A DNA stretch of 38,562 nucleotides from CAMDTE01 sp034679985 (GTDB lineage Bacteria; Bacteroidota; Bacteroidia; Flavobacteriales; Schleiferiaceae): positions 1-38,562 of the forward strand of contig JAXITR010000014.1 of assembly GCA_034679985.1 (NCBI GenBank), given 5' to 3'. Below, piece after piece: positions 15,506 to 23,233 of this stretch (positions within the stretch are counted from its first letter, which is position 1; every line of letters begins with the position of its first letter). The position numbers and the translations under genes were made by a program. A model generated the notes under the pieces. The model was not told where the DNA came from, ran no database searches, and saw nothing but the letters and a program-made list of their open reading frames with translations.

Positions 15506-17377
15506 GTGGCCAACTTTCCCGCCTCCCTTTGGGTTCGTTTAAACCCCGTCAACCTCTTGCGCCAAGCGCAAGGCGTCGTGAAAACCTTTCCGGGAACGGT
15601 GGGGGTGGCCTTCCTTTTGGCGCTGCACCTCACCGGAATGATCTACGAGTGGGAATGGCTCCAATCCTTTTGGGCCAAACCGGAATTTGACGTGAACGAG
15701 GAAGACTGGTTGGGCGAGGCCGCACGTTGGAGCCTCTACCTGGCCTTGGGACTGCCGCTCTACGTCGCCGCTGAATTCGGAGCCAAACGTTTGCCCTGGG
15801 GCAAACTCAACCGCAGCGCCGCGCACGAAATTGCCCTGGGCATCCACGCCGCACTCGTCATCGTGGCGCCCGGTCGGGACGAAATCTTCACCGGGACGTT
15901 CCTTTTGTGGTTCTTTCCAACCGTTCTTTTCACCCACTTGCTGGTGGCTCTGGTGCCGTTTGTCTTCCGCAAAGACCGCCCGCAGGCCTTTTGGTTCACC
16001 AACCAAGCCCTCTTTTTGGGTTTTGCCCAAAGTGCGGTCTTCTCCTTCATTCTGTACGCCGGTATTTCGGGTATTTTGGGTGCTTTAGTAGCGCTGTTCG
16101 ACGTCTCTCTGGACGAGAAGGTGTTTTTGACCGTCTTGGCCTGGGTGGCCCTGCCCGTCCAGACCTTCATCTTCCTGGCCAACGCCCCGGACCCCTACCA
16201 ATCGGAGGAAAGCTGGCCGGAGCCGCCCCGCGTCTTGTGGAACTTGCTTCGCTTCATTGTGTGGCCGCTGATGGCCATTTACGCCGCCATCTTGTTGGCC
16301 TATGGCGTCAAAATCATCCTGGAAGGCACCCTGCCGCGGGGCGTGGTCACCGGATTGGTGGGCGCCTTCGGCAGCGTGGGATACTTAGTGGTTTCCCTCT
16401 CGCGGGCCTATCAACCCGCGCGCTCGTGGTCCACGTGGTTCCAGCGCATTTTGGCGGTGCTGTTGATCCTTTTGTGGGTTGCTTTGGGCCAGCGCATTGC
16501 GGACTACGGCTTCACCGAACTGCGCGTTCTGGGCTTCTACCTCGGTCTCTTCCTCACCGTCGTGACGGTCTATTTTTTGGTGCGCCCCAACGCCGGAATC
16601 CGGGTGGTTCCGGCAGTCTTGGCCCTGCTGGCACTGTCCATTACCGTTGGCCCGTTCAAGGCCTCGTCGTGGGCATTCCGCTCCCAGTACGCCCGGTTTG
16701 AGCGCATTGCCGCCGCCAACGGATTCGTGAAAGACGGTAAAATTTTGGCCGTACCCAAAGGCGCGGACACCACCGCCGTGAACGAGTTCCTGGAAACGGC
16801 CGTCTACTTGGCGCAGTACCACACCCCGGCCTTGCAAGGCACCCCCTTGGAAATCATCGACGTGCAAGACCGGGAGGTGCGGGAGTGGCAAGCGCGGTCG
16901 GAGATGGCAACGTCATTGAATGAGTTGGGTTACGTGCAAATCAGCACGACAACTGGGGAGGTGGCAGCCGAAATGCCGCTGCAGTACCAATGGGAATCCC
17001 AGCAAAAGTCCATCGATCCATCCACCTACATCCGTGTGCAGTACTACGAGGCGTTCAACCTTTGGGAAGAGAACCGAGCTTTTGCAGAAACCGGGGCCTT
17101 GTGGCGGACGGATTTCTCGATGGCAGGCCCAAAGGGGAACCAAACCGTCAACGTTCAATTCCCGGTGCCGGATTGGGTGAAGCGCCAAGGGTGGAAATTG
17201 GCCCGCAGCTATATAGAGCGCAGGGGCAAGGAACCCGTCGTTTTGCCTACCTCGCGTTCGGACGTGTTTTTTGTTTTAACCGACATTAAAATATCCAGCT
17301 CAAGCTCAGAGCCAGATTCTAAGGAACCCATTGAGTTGGACCGATTGGAAGGATACTTGGTTCAAAAAAGGAAATAA
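15506..17377 (+). CDS. DUF4153 domain membrane protein
   Basis: A 623-aa inner-membrane protein. About eleven hydrophobic segments fill the first 370 residues; the final 240 residues are soluble and probably extracytoplasmic, with a short Ser-rich stretch (SSSSSEPDSKEP) near the end. The arrangement fits the DUF4153 family of Bacteroidota, whose function is not known. The start is GTG at 15506, supported by the upstream promoter-like box. The next gene, another membrane protein, begins 3 bases after its stop, so the two form an operon and may act together in the envelope. No catalytic motif is recognised. Confidence 0.75.
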   Translation: MANFPASLWVRLNPVNLLRQAQGVVKTFPGTVGVAFLLALHLTGMIYEWEWLQSFWAKPEFDVNEEDWLGEAARWSLYLALGLPLYVAAEFGAKRLPWGKLNRSAAHEIALGIHAALVIVAPGRDEIFTGTFLLWFFPTVLFTHLLVALVPFVFRKDRPQAFWFTNQALFLGFAQSAVFSFILYAGISGILGALVALFDVSLDEKVFLTVLAWVALPVQTFIFLANAPDPYQSEESWPEPPRVLWNLLRFIVWPLMAIYAAILLAYGVKIILEGTLPRGVVTGLVGAFGSVGYLVVSLSRAYQPARSWSTWFQRILAVLLILLWVALGQRIADYGFTELRVLGFYLGLFLTVVTVYFLVRPNAGIRVVPAVLALLALSITVGPFKASSWAFRSQYARFERIAAANGFVKDGKILAVPKGADTTAVNEFLETAVYLAQYHTPALQGTPLEIIDVQDREVREWQARSEMATSLNELGYVQISTTTGEVAAEMPLQYQWESQQKSIDPSTYIRVQYYEAFNLWEENRAFAETGALWRTDFSMAGPKGNQTVNVQFPVPDWVKRQGWKLARSYIERRGKEPVVLPTSRSDVFFVLTDIKISSSSSEPDSKEPIELDRLEGYLVQKRK

Positions 17378-17380
17378 AAC

Positions 17381-17932
17381 ATGAAAAACTCCCTGTTATT
17401 TGCCCTCTTGGGTGGCACCCTGCTCTTCTTTTGGCAGTTTCTTTCTTTTGCGGGCGCCAACCTGCACGACTCCGCCCAGGCCTACACGCCCCAGCAAGAT
17501 ACCGTGTTGGCGTTTTTGGAGTCCGTCGGTATGGAGGAAGGCCAGTACATGATGCCCCGCGCGGCCAACGGCTCCTCTGCGGAGGAATACCAAGCGATGT
17601 GGGAACAGACCTTGGGCAAGCCGTGGGTCAAATTGACCTACTACGGCGAGCGGTCGGACAACATGATGCGCAACATGCGCCGCGGTTGGCTGGTGGACCT
17701 GGTGATTGCCTGGATTTTGTACACCCTGCTCAAAGGGATGAAAGACCGGTCGTTCCAACGTGCTTTGTTGGTTTCTTTGGCCGTGGGCTGGATGGGTTTT
17801 GCCGCAACCCAGTACACCAACCACATTTGGTACCCCACGCAAGACGTCATTGCCTCGTTGGTAGACGCCGTGGTGCCGTGGATTTTGTTGGGCGCTTTGG
17901 CGTCGCTGTTCCTGAAGAAGGAGCCGGCGTAG
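17381..17932 (+). CDS. Four-helix membrane protein of unknown function
   Basis: A 183-aa protein with an N-terminal hydrophobic segment (LLFALLGGTLLFFWQFLSFAG, about residues 4-24) that could be an anchor, an exposed domain of about 80 residues, and three C-terminal helices (LVDLVIAWILYTLL, ALLVSLAVGWMGFAA, VVPWILLGALASLFL). The exposed domain has many Met and acidic residues (ESVGMEEGQYMMP). It starts 3 bases after the DUF4153 gene and is almost certainly translated from the same mRNA. No family is recognised with certainty. A hairpin terminator lies about 80 bp downstream. Confidence 0.75.
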   Translation: MKNSLLFALLGGTLLFFWQFLSFAGANLHDSAQAYTPQQDTVLAFLESVGMEEGQYMMPRAANGSSAEEYQAMWEQTLGKPWVKLTYYGERSDNMMRNMRRGWLVDLVIAWILYTLLKGMKDRSFQRALLVSLAVGWMGFAATQYTNHIWYPTQDVIASLVDAVVPWILLGALASLFLKKEPA

Positions 17933-18010
17933 GGCGGGCTGCGGCACCAGTACCGCACGGCCTCAGCGCCCCTCGTGCACGGGTTGTGAAAAGCAGCGTT
18001 TAATTGCGGG

Positions 18011-18047
18011 GCGGAAATACTCCGGATTGGGGTATTTCCGCCTTTTT
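18011..18047 (+). terminator. Intrinsic terminator before the TonB receptor gene
   Basis: A perfect 10-bp stem (GCGGAAATAC with GTATTTCCGC) and 11-nt loop are followed by CTTTTT. It ends the DUF4153 operon. Confidence 0.8.
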
Positions 18048-18055
18048 GTTGCCCG

Positions 18056-18063
18056 TAATTTTG
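18056..18063 (+). promoter_or_regulatory. TAnnTTTG -7 promoter box for the TonB receptor
   Basis: TAATTTTG ends 4 nt before the ATG at 18068. Confidence 0.65.
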
Positions 18064-18067
18064 CTGC

Positions 18068-20458
18068 ATGAAATTTACTTTTTACGGGTATTTCCGCGCG
18101 ATCGTTGTTGCCACCGCCATCGGTACAACACTGAGCGCTCAAGCGCAAGCCTCCTTTGAGGGCCGCATCCAAGGAACCGTGGTGGACGCCGTCTCCGGCA
18201 AGCCCATTTCCAAAGCGGAGGTATTCGTGTTGCCGGGTACGGAAGAACTCCGAACCAACCAATCGGGGTATTTTGAAGCCAAAGGATTGAAGCCCGGTGC
18301 GTACAACATCCGCGTGGAAGCCGTGGACCACCGCACCACCTTGCTGTTCGACGTGGCCGTATCCCAACACAAGCCGGCCGTCGTGCGCATCTCCCTCACC
18401 CCGGAGAAGTCTGTGGTGATGGAAGAAGCCCAGGTCACCTCCGACGCCTTCATCCGCACCACAGAATCGCCCTTGTGCGTCAAAAACATGGGCTGGGCGG
18501 AAATGGCCCGCATGCCGGGCGCCACCCTGGACATCACCAAGGCCCTGCAGGCCTACCCCGGCATCCTCCCCAAAAGCTCCTTTGGCTACAGCCTTTCGAT
18601 GCGCGGCGGCGCCAGCTCGGAAAACCTGTATACGTTGGACGGCATTGAACTGCCCACCCTCAACCACTTCTCCATTCAAGGCGCCAGCGGCGGTCCCAAC
18701 CCGCTCATCAACATGGACTTCGTCCGCGGGGTAGACGTCTACACGGGAGCCTTTCCCGCCGCCCGCGGCAACGCCCTCAGCGGCATCATTGAGCTGCACC
18801 AAAAAGAAGCCCGCACGGACCGCTGGGGCGCACGCATCACCGCCATGCCCACAGACTACGGCGTCACCGTGGAAGGTCCGCTGAGCAAAAAAGCAGGAAT
18901 GATGCTTTCCGTGCGCAACTCCCTCACCCAGCACTACTTCAAGTTGTTCAACATCCCCATTCTGCCCACCTACCAGGACGCCCAGTTTCGCGTGCGCATC
19001 CAGACTGGGGATCGGTCGGAGCTCATCCTAACCGGCGTGGGCGGCAACGATAAGTACCGACTCTTCACCGAGGGACGCGGTTCGGACGCCCTGCTGTACA
19101 ACATCGGCTACATCCCGCAAGGGGAGCAGCAAGTGGGTGCCTTGGGCGCCGTGTACAAGAAGTATTTGGACAACGGCCATTGGACCTACGTGGCCAGTGC
19201 CGACGGTTTCATCAACAACGCCGATAAGTTTCTGGGCAACACCAGCGTGGAGGCAGACCGTACGCTGCGCTACCGCTCTGTGGAGCGTGCGCAGCGCCTG
19301 CGGGTGGAACGCCTGTGGGCCGGACGCACCTACGAAATCAAAGCGGGCGGTGGCTTGGCCTTCCGTCAAGTGCGCGTCAACAATTGGAACATCGTTCCCA
19401 CCAAGTACGGCACGGATACGGTTTCCGGTGATGCTCAATTCGGTTTTGTGAATGCGTCGGCGTTTTTCAACGCCAGCCGTCGCTTTTTGGACGGCAAGTT
19501 GTCTGTTTCCCCCGGCATCCGGGTAGACGCCTACACCTACGGAGGAACCAACGTCCGCCTTTTGCCGCGCCTGGCCGCCTCCTACAAACTCGGCACGCAC
19601 TGGACCCTGAACGCTTCAGCAGGGCAGTACAACCAAGCGGCTCCGTCGGTGGTTTTGGCCTACACCAAAATGGCGGGCCTTCAAAACGGCCTGAAACCCC
19701 TTCAAAACCGCCAAATCGCACTGGGTACCGAATACCGCGCAGGGTCCTCCTACCGGGTGGGGGCGGAGGTTTTTGCCAAGCAGTACTTTGACTACCCCTT
19801 CCTGTTGGGCGATTCCGTTTCCTACGCAAATGCCCTTGCGGCCTACGTGGCCGTGGGCAATCAACCGGCCAACAGCACCAGCACCGGCCAAGCAGTGGGC
19901 TTTGAGTTCTTCGTGCAGCGCAAGTTTGAGCGCGGCTACTTTTGGATGACTTCCTACACCTACAGCGAGTCCCGCTTTGGCGGTCCGGACGGTGAGCTTC
20001 AGCCCTCCGTGTGGGATTCTCGCCACTACTTCTCCCTCAACGTGGGGCGCACCTGGGGCAAGGGTTGGCAATGGGGCCTGCGCTGGCGCTACAGCTCCGG
20101 CACCCCCTACACTCCGTACGATACCGTTTTGTCCGCCCAGCGTGCGTATTGGGACGTGGCCCAGCGCGGGCAGTTTGATTACTCCCGTCTGAACGCAGCC
20201 CGTTTGGCGCCCTTCTCCCAGGTGGACTTCCGTTTGGACAAAACCTCCCACTTCAAAAAATGGAGCCTCAACTGGTTCGTGGACATCGCCAACGTGCTGG
20301 AAAACTCCATCCCCTTGATGCCGTACCTCACCGTGGTGCGCGACGCCTCCGGAGCTCCTGTAGTGGACCCCAACAACACCAACGCCTACCTCATCCAAAC
20401 CATCCAGTCGGATACGGGCCGACGACTCCCCACCATCGGCGTCATTGTTGATTTTTAA
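18068..20458 (+). CDS. TonB-dependent receptor with carboxypeptidase-regulatory-like domain
   Basis: An outer-membrane active transporter of 796 aa. Order: signal peptide (residues 1-27, ending LSAQAQA), a CarboxypepD_reg-like beta-sandwich (about 30-115, IQGTVVDAVSGKPISKAEVF), a plug domain (about 120-250, with SMRGGASSENLYTLDGIELP and GVDVYTGAFPAARGNALSG), and a 22-strand barrel to the C-terminal IGVIVDF, which ends in the aromatic residue typical of barrel proteins. The plug region resembles Bacteroidota receptors of the general 'TonB-dependent receptor' class; no SusD partner is next to it, so it is not a classic glycan Sus pair. Substrate unknown. The start follows a TAATTTTG box by 4 nt. 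No terminator is visible after it. Confidence 0.9.
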   Translation: MKFTFYGYFRAIVVATAIGTTLSAQAQASFEGRIQGTVVDAVSGKPISKAEVFVLPGTEELRTNQSGYFEAKGLKPGAYNIRVEAVDHRTTLLFDVAVSQHKPAVVRISLTPEKSVVMEEAQVTSDAFIRTTESPLCVKNMGWAEMARMPGATLDITKALQAYPGILPKSSFGYSLSMRGGASSENLYTLDGIELPTLNHFSIQGASGGPNPLINMDFVRGVDVYTGAFPAARGNALSGIIELHQKEARTDRWGARITAMPTDYGVTVEGPLSKKAGMMLSVRNSLTQHYFKLFNIPILPTYQDAQFRVRIQTGDRSELILTGVGGNDKYRLFTEGRGSDALLYNIGYIPQGEQQVGALGAVYKKYLDNGHWTYVASADGFINNADKFLGNTSVEADRTLRYRSVERAQRLRVERLWAGRTYEIKAGGGLAFRQVRVNNWNIVPTKYGTDTVSGDAQFGFVNASAFFNASRRFLDGKLSVSPGIRVDAYTYGGTNVRLLPRLAASYKLGTHWTLNASAGQYNQAAPSVVLAYTKMAGLQNGLKPLQNRQIALGTEYRAGSSYRVGAEVFAKQYFDYPFLLGDSVSYANALAAYVAVGNQPANSTSTGQAVGFEFFVQRKFERGYFWMTSYTYSESRFGGPDGELQPSVWDSRHYFSLNVGRTWGKGWQWGLRWRYSSGTPYTPYDTVLSAQRAYWDVAQRGQFDYSRLNAARLAPFSQVDFRLDKTSHFKKWSLNWFVDIANVLENSIPLMPYLTVVRDASGAPVVDPNNTNAYLIQTIQSDTGRRLPTIGVIVDF

Positions 20459-20490
20459 AGAGCAAAACCAAAAGCACGCCGGAGTAGTTG

Positions 20491-20498
20491 TACCTTCG
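20491..20498 (+). promoter_or_regulatory. Promoter-like TACCTTCG box ahead of a 15-codon ORF
   Basis: TACCTTCG, the variant also found before rplM (TATCTTCG), lies 6 nt before an ATG at 20505 and 103 nt before the last promoter box of the His-rich protein gene. Confidence 0.4.
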
Positions 20499-20504
20499 AT
20501 TTGA

Positions 20505-20552
20505 ATGACACCAGTGCGCTCCATCAAGTCCACGTGTACCGCACTCGCGTAG
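20505..20552 (+). CDS. Possible 15-residue leader peptide
   Basis: ATG at 20505 opens a 15-codon frame (MTPVRSIKSTCTALA, then TAG). Nothing in its residues identifies it. It is listed only because a promoter-like box ends 6 nt before the ATG, matching the near-leaderless geometry of proven genes here, and because it precedes a two-gene unit likely to be regulated by metal. It may equally be chance. It could act as a regulatory upstream ORF if transcription continues into the His-rich protein gene. Confidence 0.25.
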   Translation: MTPVRSIKSTCTALA

Positions 20553-20601
20553 GTGCAAGTATTTATAGTCGTTTAAAACCGACTGGCGGATTTGCGGGTT
20601 A

Positions 20602-20609
20602 TACCTTTG
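20602..20609 (+). promoter_or_regulatory. TAnnTTTG -7 promoter box for the His-rich protein
   Basis: TACCTTTG ends 4 nt before the ATG at 20614. Confidence 0.7.
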
Positions 20610-20613
20610 TCCC

Positions 20614-20970
20614 ATGATTCGCCCACGTCCCGTTTTACCCTCCCTGTTCGGCGCCCTGTTGGCGTTCGCACTCTTTTGGGTCAACGGACAGGCAACCGCA
20701 CACGCCGCCTACCACGCTTTTGAGGAGCACGCCCACGACTTCTGTCATGAAACAGGCGTCCACCTGCACAGCGGCGACGAAGCCCCGTGCTGGCTGGATC
20801 TGGACGCCGTGGCCACCCCGGCGCTGCAGCCGGAACGCCCGTCGCTTTCCTTCCTCCACCGTGCCGTTTACCCCATTGGGCAGCATCTCCCGCGCTATGC
20901 GGCTCCCCATTCCCAGGACCACTGGACCGCAGCTCCCCTGCGCGGTCCGCCTGCGTGCGCAAAAGCTTGA
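20614..20970 (+). CDS. Small His-rich exported protein next to a TonB receptor
   Basis: A 118-aa protein with a signal peptide (residues 1-31, GALLAFALFWVNGQATAHA). The mature region begins with a dense metal-ligand cluster, HAAYHAFEEHAHDFCHETGVHLH, followed by DEAPCWLDLD; quoted in part, the key residues are seven His, two Cys and several Glu/Asp within 30 residues. The rest is Pro-rich. It ends 31 bases before the TonB receptor start and both share one promoter. Small His/Cys proteins preceding metal-uptake receptors occur in several phyla, so I infer a periplasmic metal-binding partner (zinc or copper). No named family is recognised, and the metal is unknown. Confidence 0.7.
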   Translation: MIRPRPVLPSLFGALLAFALFWVNGQATAHAAYHAFEEHAHDFCHETGVHLHSGDEAPCWLDLDAVATPALQPERPSLSFLHRAVYPIGQHLPRYAAPHSQDHWTAAPLRGPPACAKA

Positions 20971-21001
20971 CCTCGCTTTTGTCCCACGCAAACTTTTATT
21001 C

Positions 21002-23029
21002 ATGAATTTATTTTTTAAGTCCGCGGCCTTTGCAGCCGTCGGATCCCTGCTGCTGCCTGCATCCCTGTGGGCCGCACCCCAAAACCCCGATACCGCCGTC
21101 GTCCGCCTCGTGGACGTTTGGGTGGCATCCCCCGTACAGACCGCCAGCCGAGTGGACGCCAAAGAGTTGAAATCCTTAAGCCCCATGGCGCTCACGCAGT
21201 TGGCCACCGTGCAGCCGGGTTTCCAAATCCAAAGCATCGCCAACCACACCGTTAAACCCGTATTTCGCGGGATGTCGGGCAACCGCATGCTCACGGTGTA
21301 CCAGGGCATGCGCTACGACAACCAACAAGGCGGCGGAGACCACGGTCTGGACCTTCCGCTGTTGGGAGTAGAACAAGTTCGCGCCACCACCTCGCTCAAC
21401 TGGGGCACCGAAGGTGCCGCCGGAACCCTGATTCTGCAAGACCTCCCCTTATTTGCCGGGTTGGACCGCAGGCCGGAAACCCGCTTTCAGCTCGCCGGCC
21501 TCAACCAACCCTGGGGCCTGGAGGCCGGAGCGGAACACCAAGTCACGGGCGCAGAGGTGCGCAACCCGTACTACGTCGGCGGCCTGTTCTCGCAACAAGG
21601 GGACTACCGCGACGCCCGCGGCGACACCGTGCACGGCACCCACGCGCGTACCGCCTCATTGCGCTACTTGCAAGGTTTTGCGGGCAAGCGCTGGCTGACC
21701 ACTGTTGGGCTCACCCACACGGACCGCTTCTTTGGCATTCCCACCACCGAAGAGAGTTCCTTGCCCGGTCACGAGGCACACGAACACGAGCAGAACGTGC
21801 AAAACACCCTGGCCACCGTGCAGTGGCAACAACGCTGGCTAACGCGTAACGCACAACGGCGCACTCGGTGGGGCCTTCCCGTAGTCCAGCACCAACTGGG
21901 CTACTTGCGCGCCAACCGCCTGGAATTGGGCGAAGAAGGGCGCGATCACCCGGAGTTGGCCTTCGCCATCCATTCCCTGCAACACCAATCGCAGTGGGAG
22001 TGGTCTGCCACCGGAACGCAGTTGATCGTGCACAACCAATTTCGGGCCCTTCAAAACAACCCGGAGGCCCACGAACAAACCTACCCCAACGCCTCCGTTT
22101 GGAGTACCGCCGTGGTGGTCAACCAGCGCATTGTAAATAAAAATCGATGGCTGCTGGACGCCGCAACCCGCTTGGAAACAGGAACCTTTACCTTGTTTGG
22201 GTCCCAATTTCGTGCGGAGTACCAAATTGCGGATAATTTGGTCCTATCCTTGGATCTCCAAGAGGCCTCCCGCGCCCCCCAAATCGAAGAGCGTTTTGCC
22301 GACGGTCTGCATGTTGGGGTCGGTCGGTACGAAGTGGGGAACCCCAATCTGAAGGAGGAGAACGGATTGCACGCCACCGTGGGTATTCGCCAAACGTTTG
22401 CCTACACCCCAAAATTCAACGGGGGCTTCCAAGCCTACGCCTACGCGAAGTCCTTCCGCGGCTACATTCTCACCACGCCGTCGGACACCTCCGGGATGTT
22501 GAAATTCTACTACGGCCAAGACGACGCCCTCCTCTTGGGCGCTGACCTGCAGTTGTATTTCAACCTGACGCAAACCCGAACCCAATCCCGAACCCAATCC
22601 CGAACCTTGGACCATCGGTTCCAATTCAACGCCAGTGCCCTCCAGGGTTCCCGCGGCAGCGCCTGGTCCCCAACCAGCAGCCCGTTGCCCGGCATGCCGC
22701 CCTACCGCCTCACCGGTACTTACTCCGGCACGCACCACCGCCACCGGGCCGCGTACGGAGCCTACTGGAACGTAGAAGCCCAGGCGCATTCTGCTCAAAA
22801 CCGCCTGAGTGCGGACGAAAAGCAGGTCTGGGACGCCACGCAAACCCCCGGCTTTTTGCTCGTGAACGCCGGCGCGGGTTGGAATTTTGCCAACAATCGG
22901 ATGTCCTTGGAATTCCGCGTGTTGAACGCCACCAATGCCCTCTACGCGCACCATCTGTCGTACGTGCGGGCCTTGGGCTTGCACGAACCCGGCAGACAAT
23001 ACCGTTTGCGCCTTACTTTTGCACTCTAA
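21002..23029 (+). CDS. TonB-dependent receptor, possibly for zinc or another metal
   Basis: An outer-membrane receptor of 675 aa: signal peptide (residues 1-25, ending LWAAPQ), plug domain (about 30-150, VKPVFRGMSGNRMLTVYQGM is its core motif), and a barrel ending in YRLRLTFAL. It lacks the carboxypeptidase-like domain of the other receptor. An external loop has a His/Glu-rich stretch (PGHEAHEHEQ), and the barrel has ERFADGLHVGVGRYEVGNPN, which resembles the region seen in ZnuD-type zinc receptors. With the His-rich protein directly upstream, metal uptake is a reasonable inference. A longer frame upstream overlaps the His-rich gene; the ATG at 21002 with its signal peptide is chosen. Loop residues TRTQSRTQSRT are encoded by 12-bp tandem repeats. 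Confidence 0.88.
   Translation: MNLFFKSAAFAAVGSLLLPASLWAAPQNPDTAVVRLVDVWVASPVQTASRVDAKELKSLSPMALTQLATVQPGFQIQSIANHTVKPVFRGMSGNRMLTVYQGMRYDNQQGGGDHGLDLPLLGVEQVRATTSLNWGTEGAAGTLILQDLPLFAGLDRRPETRFQLAGLNQPWGLEAGAEHQVTGAEVRNPYYVGGLFSQQGDYRDARGDTVHGTHARTASLRYLQGFAGKRWLTTVGLTHTDRFFGIPTTEESSLPGHEAHEHEQNVQNTLATVQWQQRWLTRNAQRRTRWGLPVVQHQLGYLRANRLELGEEGRDHPELAFAIHSLQHQSQWEWSATGTQLIVHNQFRALQNNPEAHEQTYPNASVWSTAVVVNQRIVNKNRWLLDAATRLETGTFTLFGSQFRAEYQIADNLVLSLDLQEASRAPQIEERFADGLHVGVGRYEVGNPNLKEENGLHATVGIRQTFAYTPKFNGGFQAYAYAKSFRGYILTTPSDTSGMLKFYYGQDDALLLGADLQLYFNLTQTRTQSRTQSRTLDHRFQFNASALQGSRGSAWSPTSSPLPGMPPYRLTGTYSGTHHRHRAAYGAYWNVEAQAHSAQNRLSADEKQVWDATQTPGFLLVNAGAGWNFANNRMSLEFRVLNATNALYAHHLSYVRALGLHEPGRQYRLRLTFAL
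22575..22606 (+). repeat. 12-bp tandem repeat within the TonB receptor gene
   Basis: CCCGAACCCAAT is repeated about 2.7 times, giving the peptide repeat RTQS in a predicted surface loop. Length changes would keep the frame. Confidence 0.75.
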
Positions 23030-23031
23030 TC

Positions 23032-23057
23032 CCTTGGGCGTCCCCGGACGCCCAAGG
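23032..23057 (+). other. Perfect 12-bp hairpin between the TonB receptor and tRNA-Val
   Basis: CCTTGGGCGTCC pairs perfectly with GGACGCCCAAGG around a minimal loop. It starts 2 bases after the receptor stop and ends 5 bases before the tRNA. No T run follows, so it is not a standard terminator; it may stabilise or punctuate a transcript that includes the tRNA. Confidence 0.6.
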
Positions 23058-23062
23058 CCTTC

Positions 23063-23137
23063 GGGCAATTAGCTCAGTTGGTTCAGAGCGCCGCCTTGAC
23101 AGGGCGGAGGTCACTGGTTCGAGCCCAGTATTGCTCA
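23063..23137 (+). tRNA. tRNA-Val (GAC)
   Basis: A 75-nt cloverleaf: acceptor GGGCAAT with ATTGCTC (one G-T pair), D stem GCTC/GAGC, anticodon stem CCGCC/GGCGG with loop TTGACAG and anticodon GAC at 23098-23100, T arm with TTCGAGC. CCA is not encoded (the sequence continues ACAA). No TAnnTTTG box is seen just upstream, so it may be co-transcribed with the TonB receptor. Confidence 0.93.
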
Positions 23138-23140
23138 CAA

Positions 23141-23165
23141 AAAAGGCGCCGCAAGGCGCCTTTTT
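23141..23165 (+). terminator. Intrinsic terminator after tRNA-Val
   Basis: GGCGCC, loop GCAA, GGCGCC and TTTTT, with A residues on the 5' side. It begins 4 bases after the tRNA and also faces the end of the convergent regulator gene. Confidence 0.85.
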
Positions 23166-23233
23166 GCATTTTTCCGTAAACCGGCAAGGTGCTTCCAGGA
23201 GTTGGGTAGTTCCACTACCCAACTGGATTCCCA

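Noticed and set aside
18031..18042. GGGGTATTTCCG, similar to the direct repeats next to the AraC gene
   Set aside because: It is the right arm of a perfect 10-bp terminator stem, which explains it without a third AraC site.
20720..21001. N-terminal extension of the second TonB receptor frame
   Set aside because: It overlaps the His-rich protein in another frame, and the signal peptide begins at the ATG at 21002.
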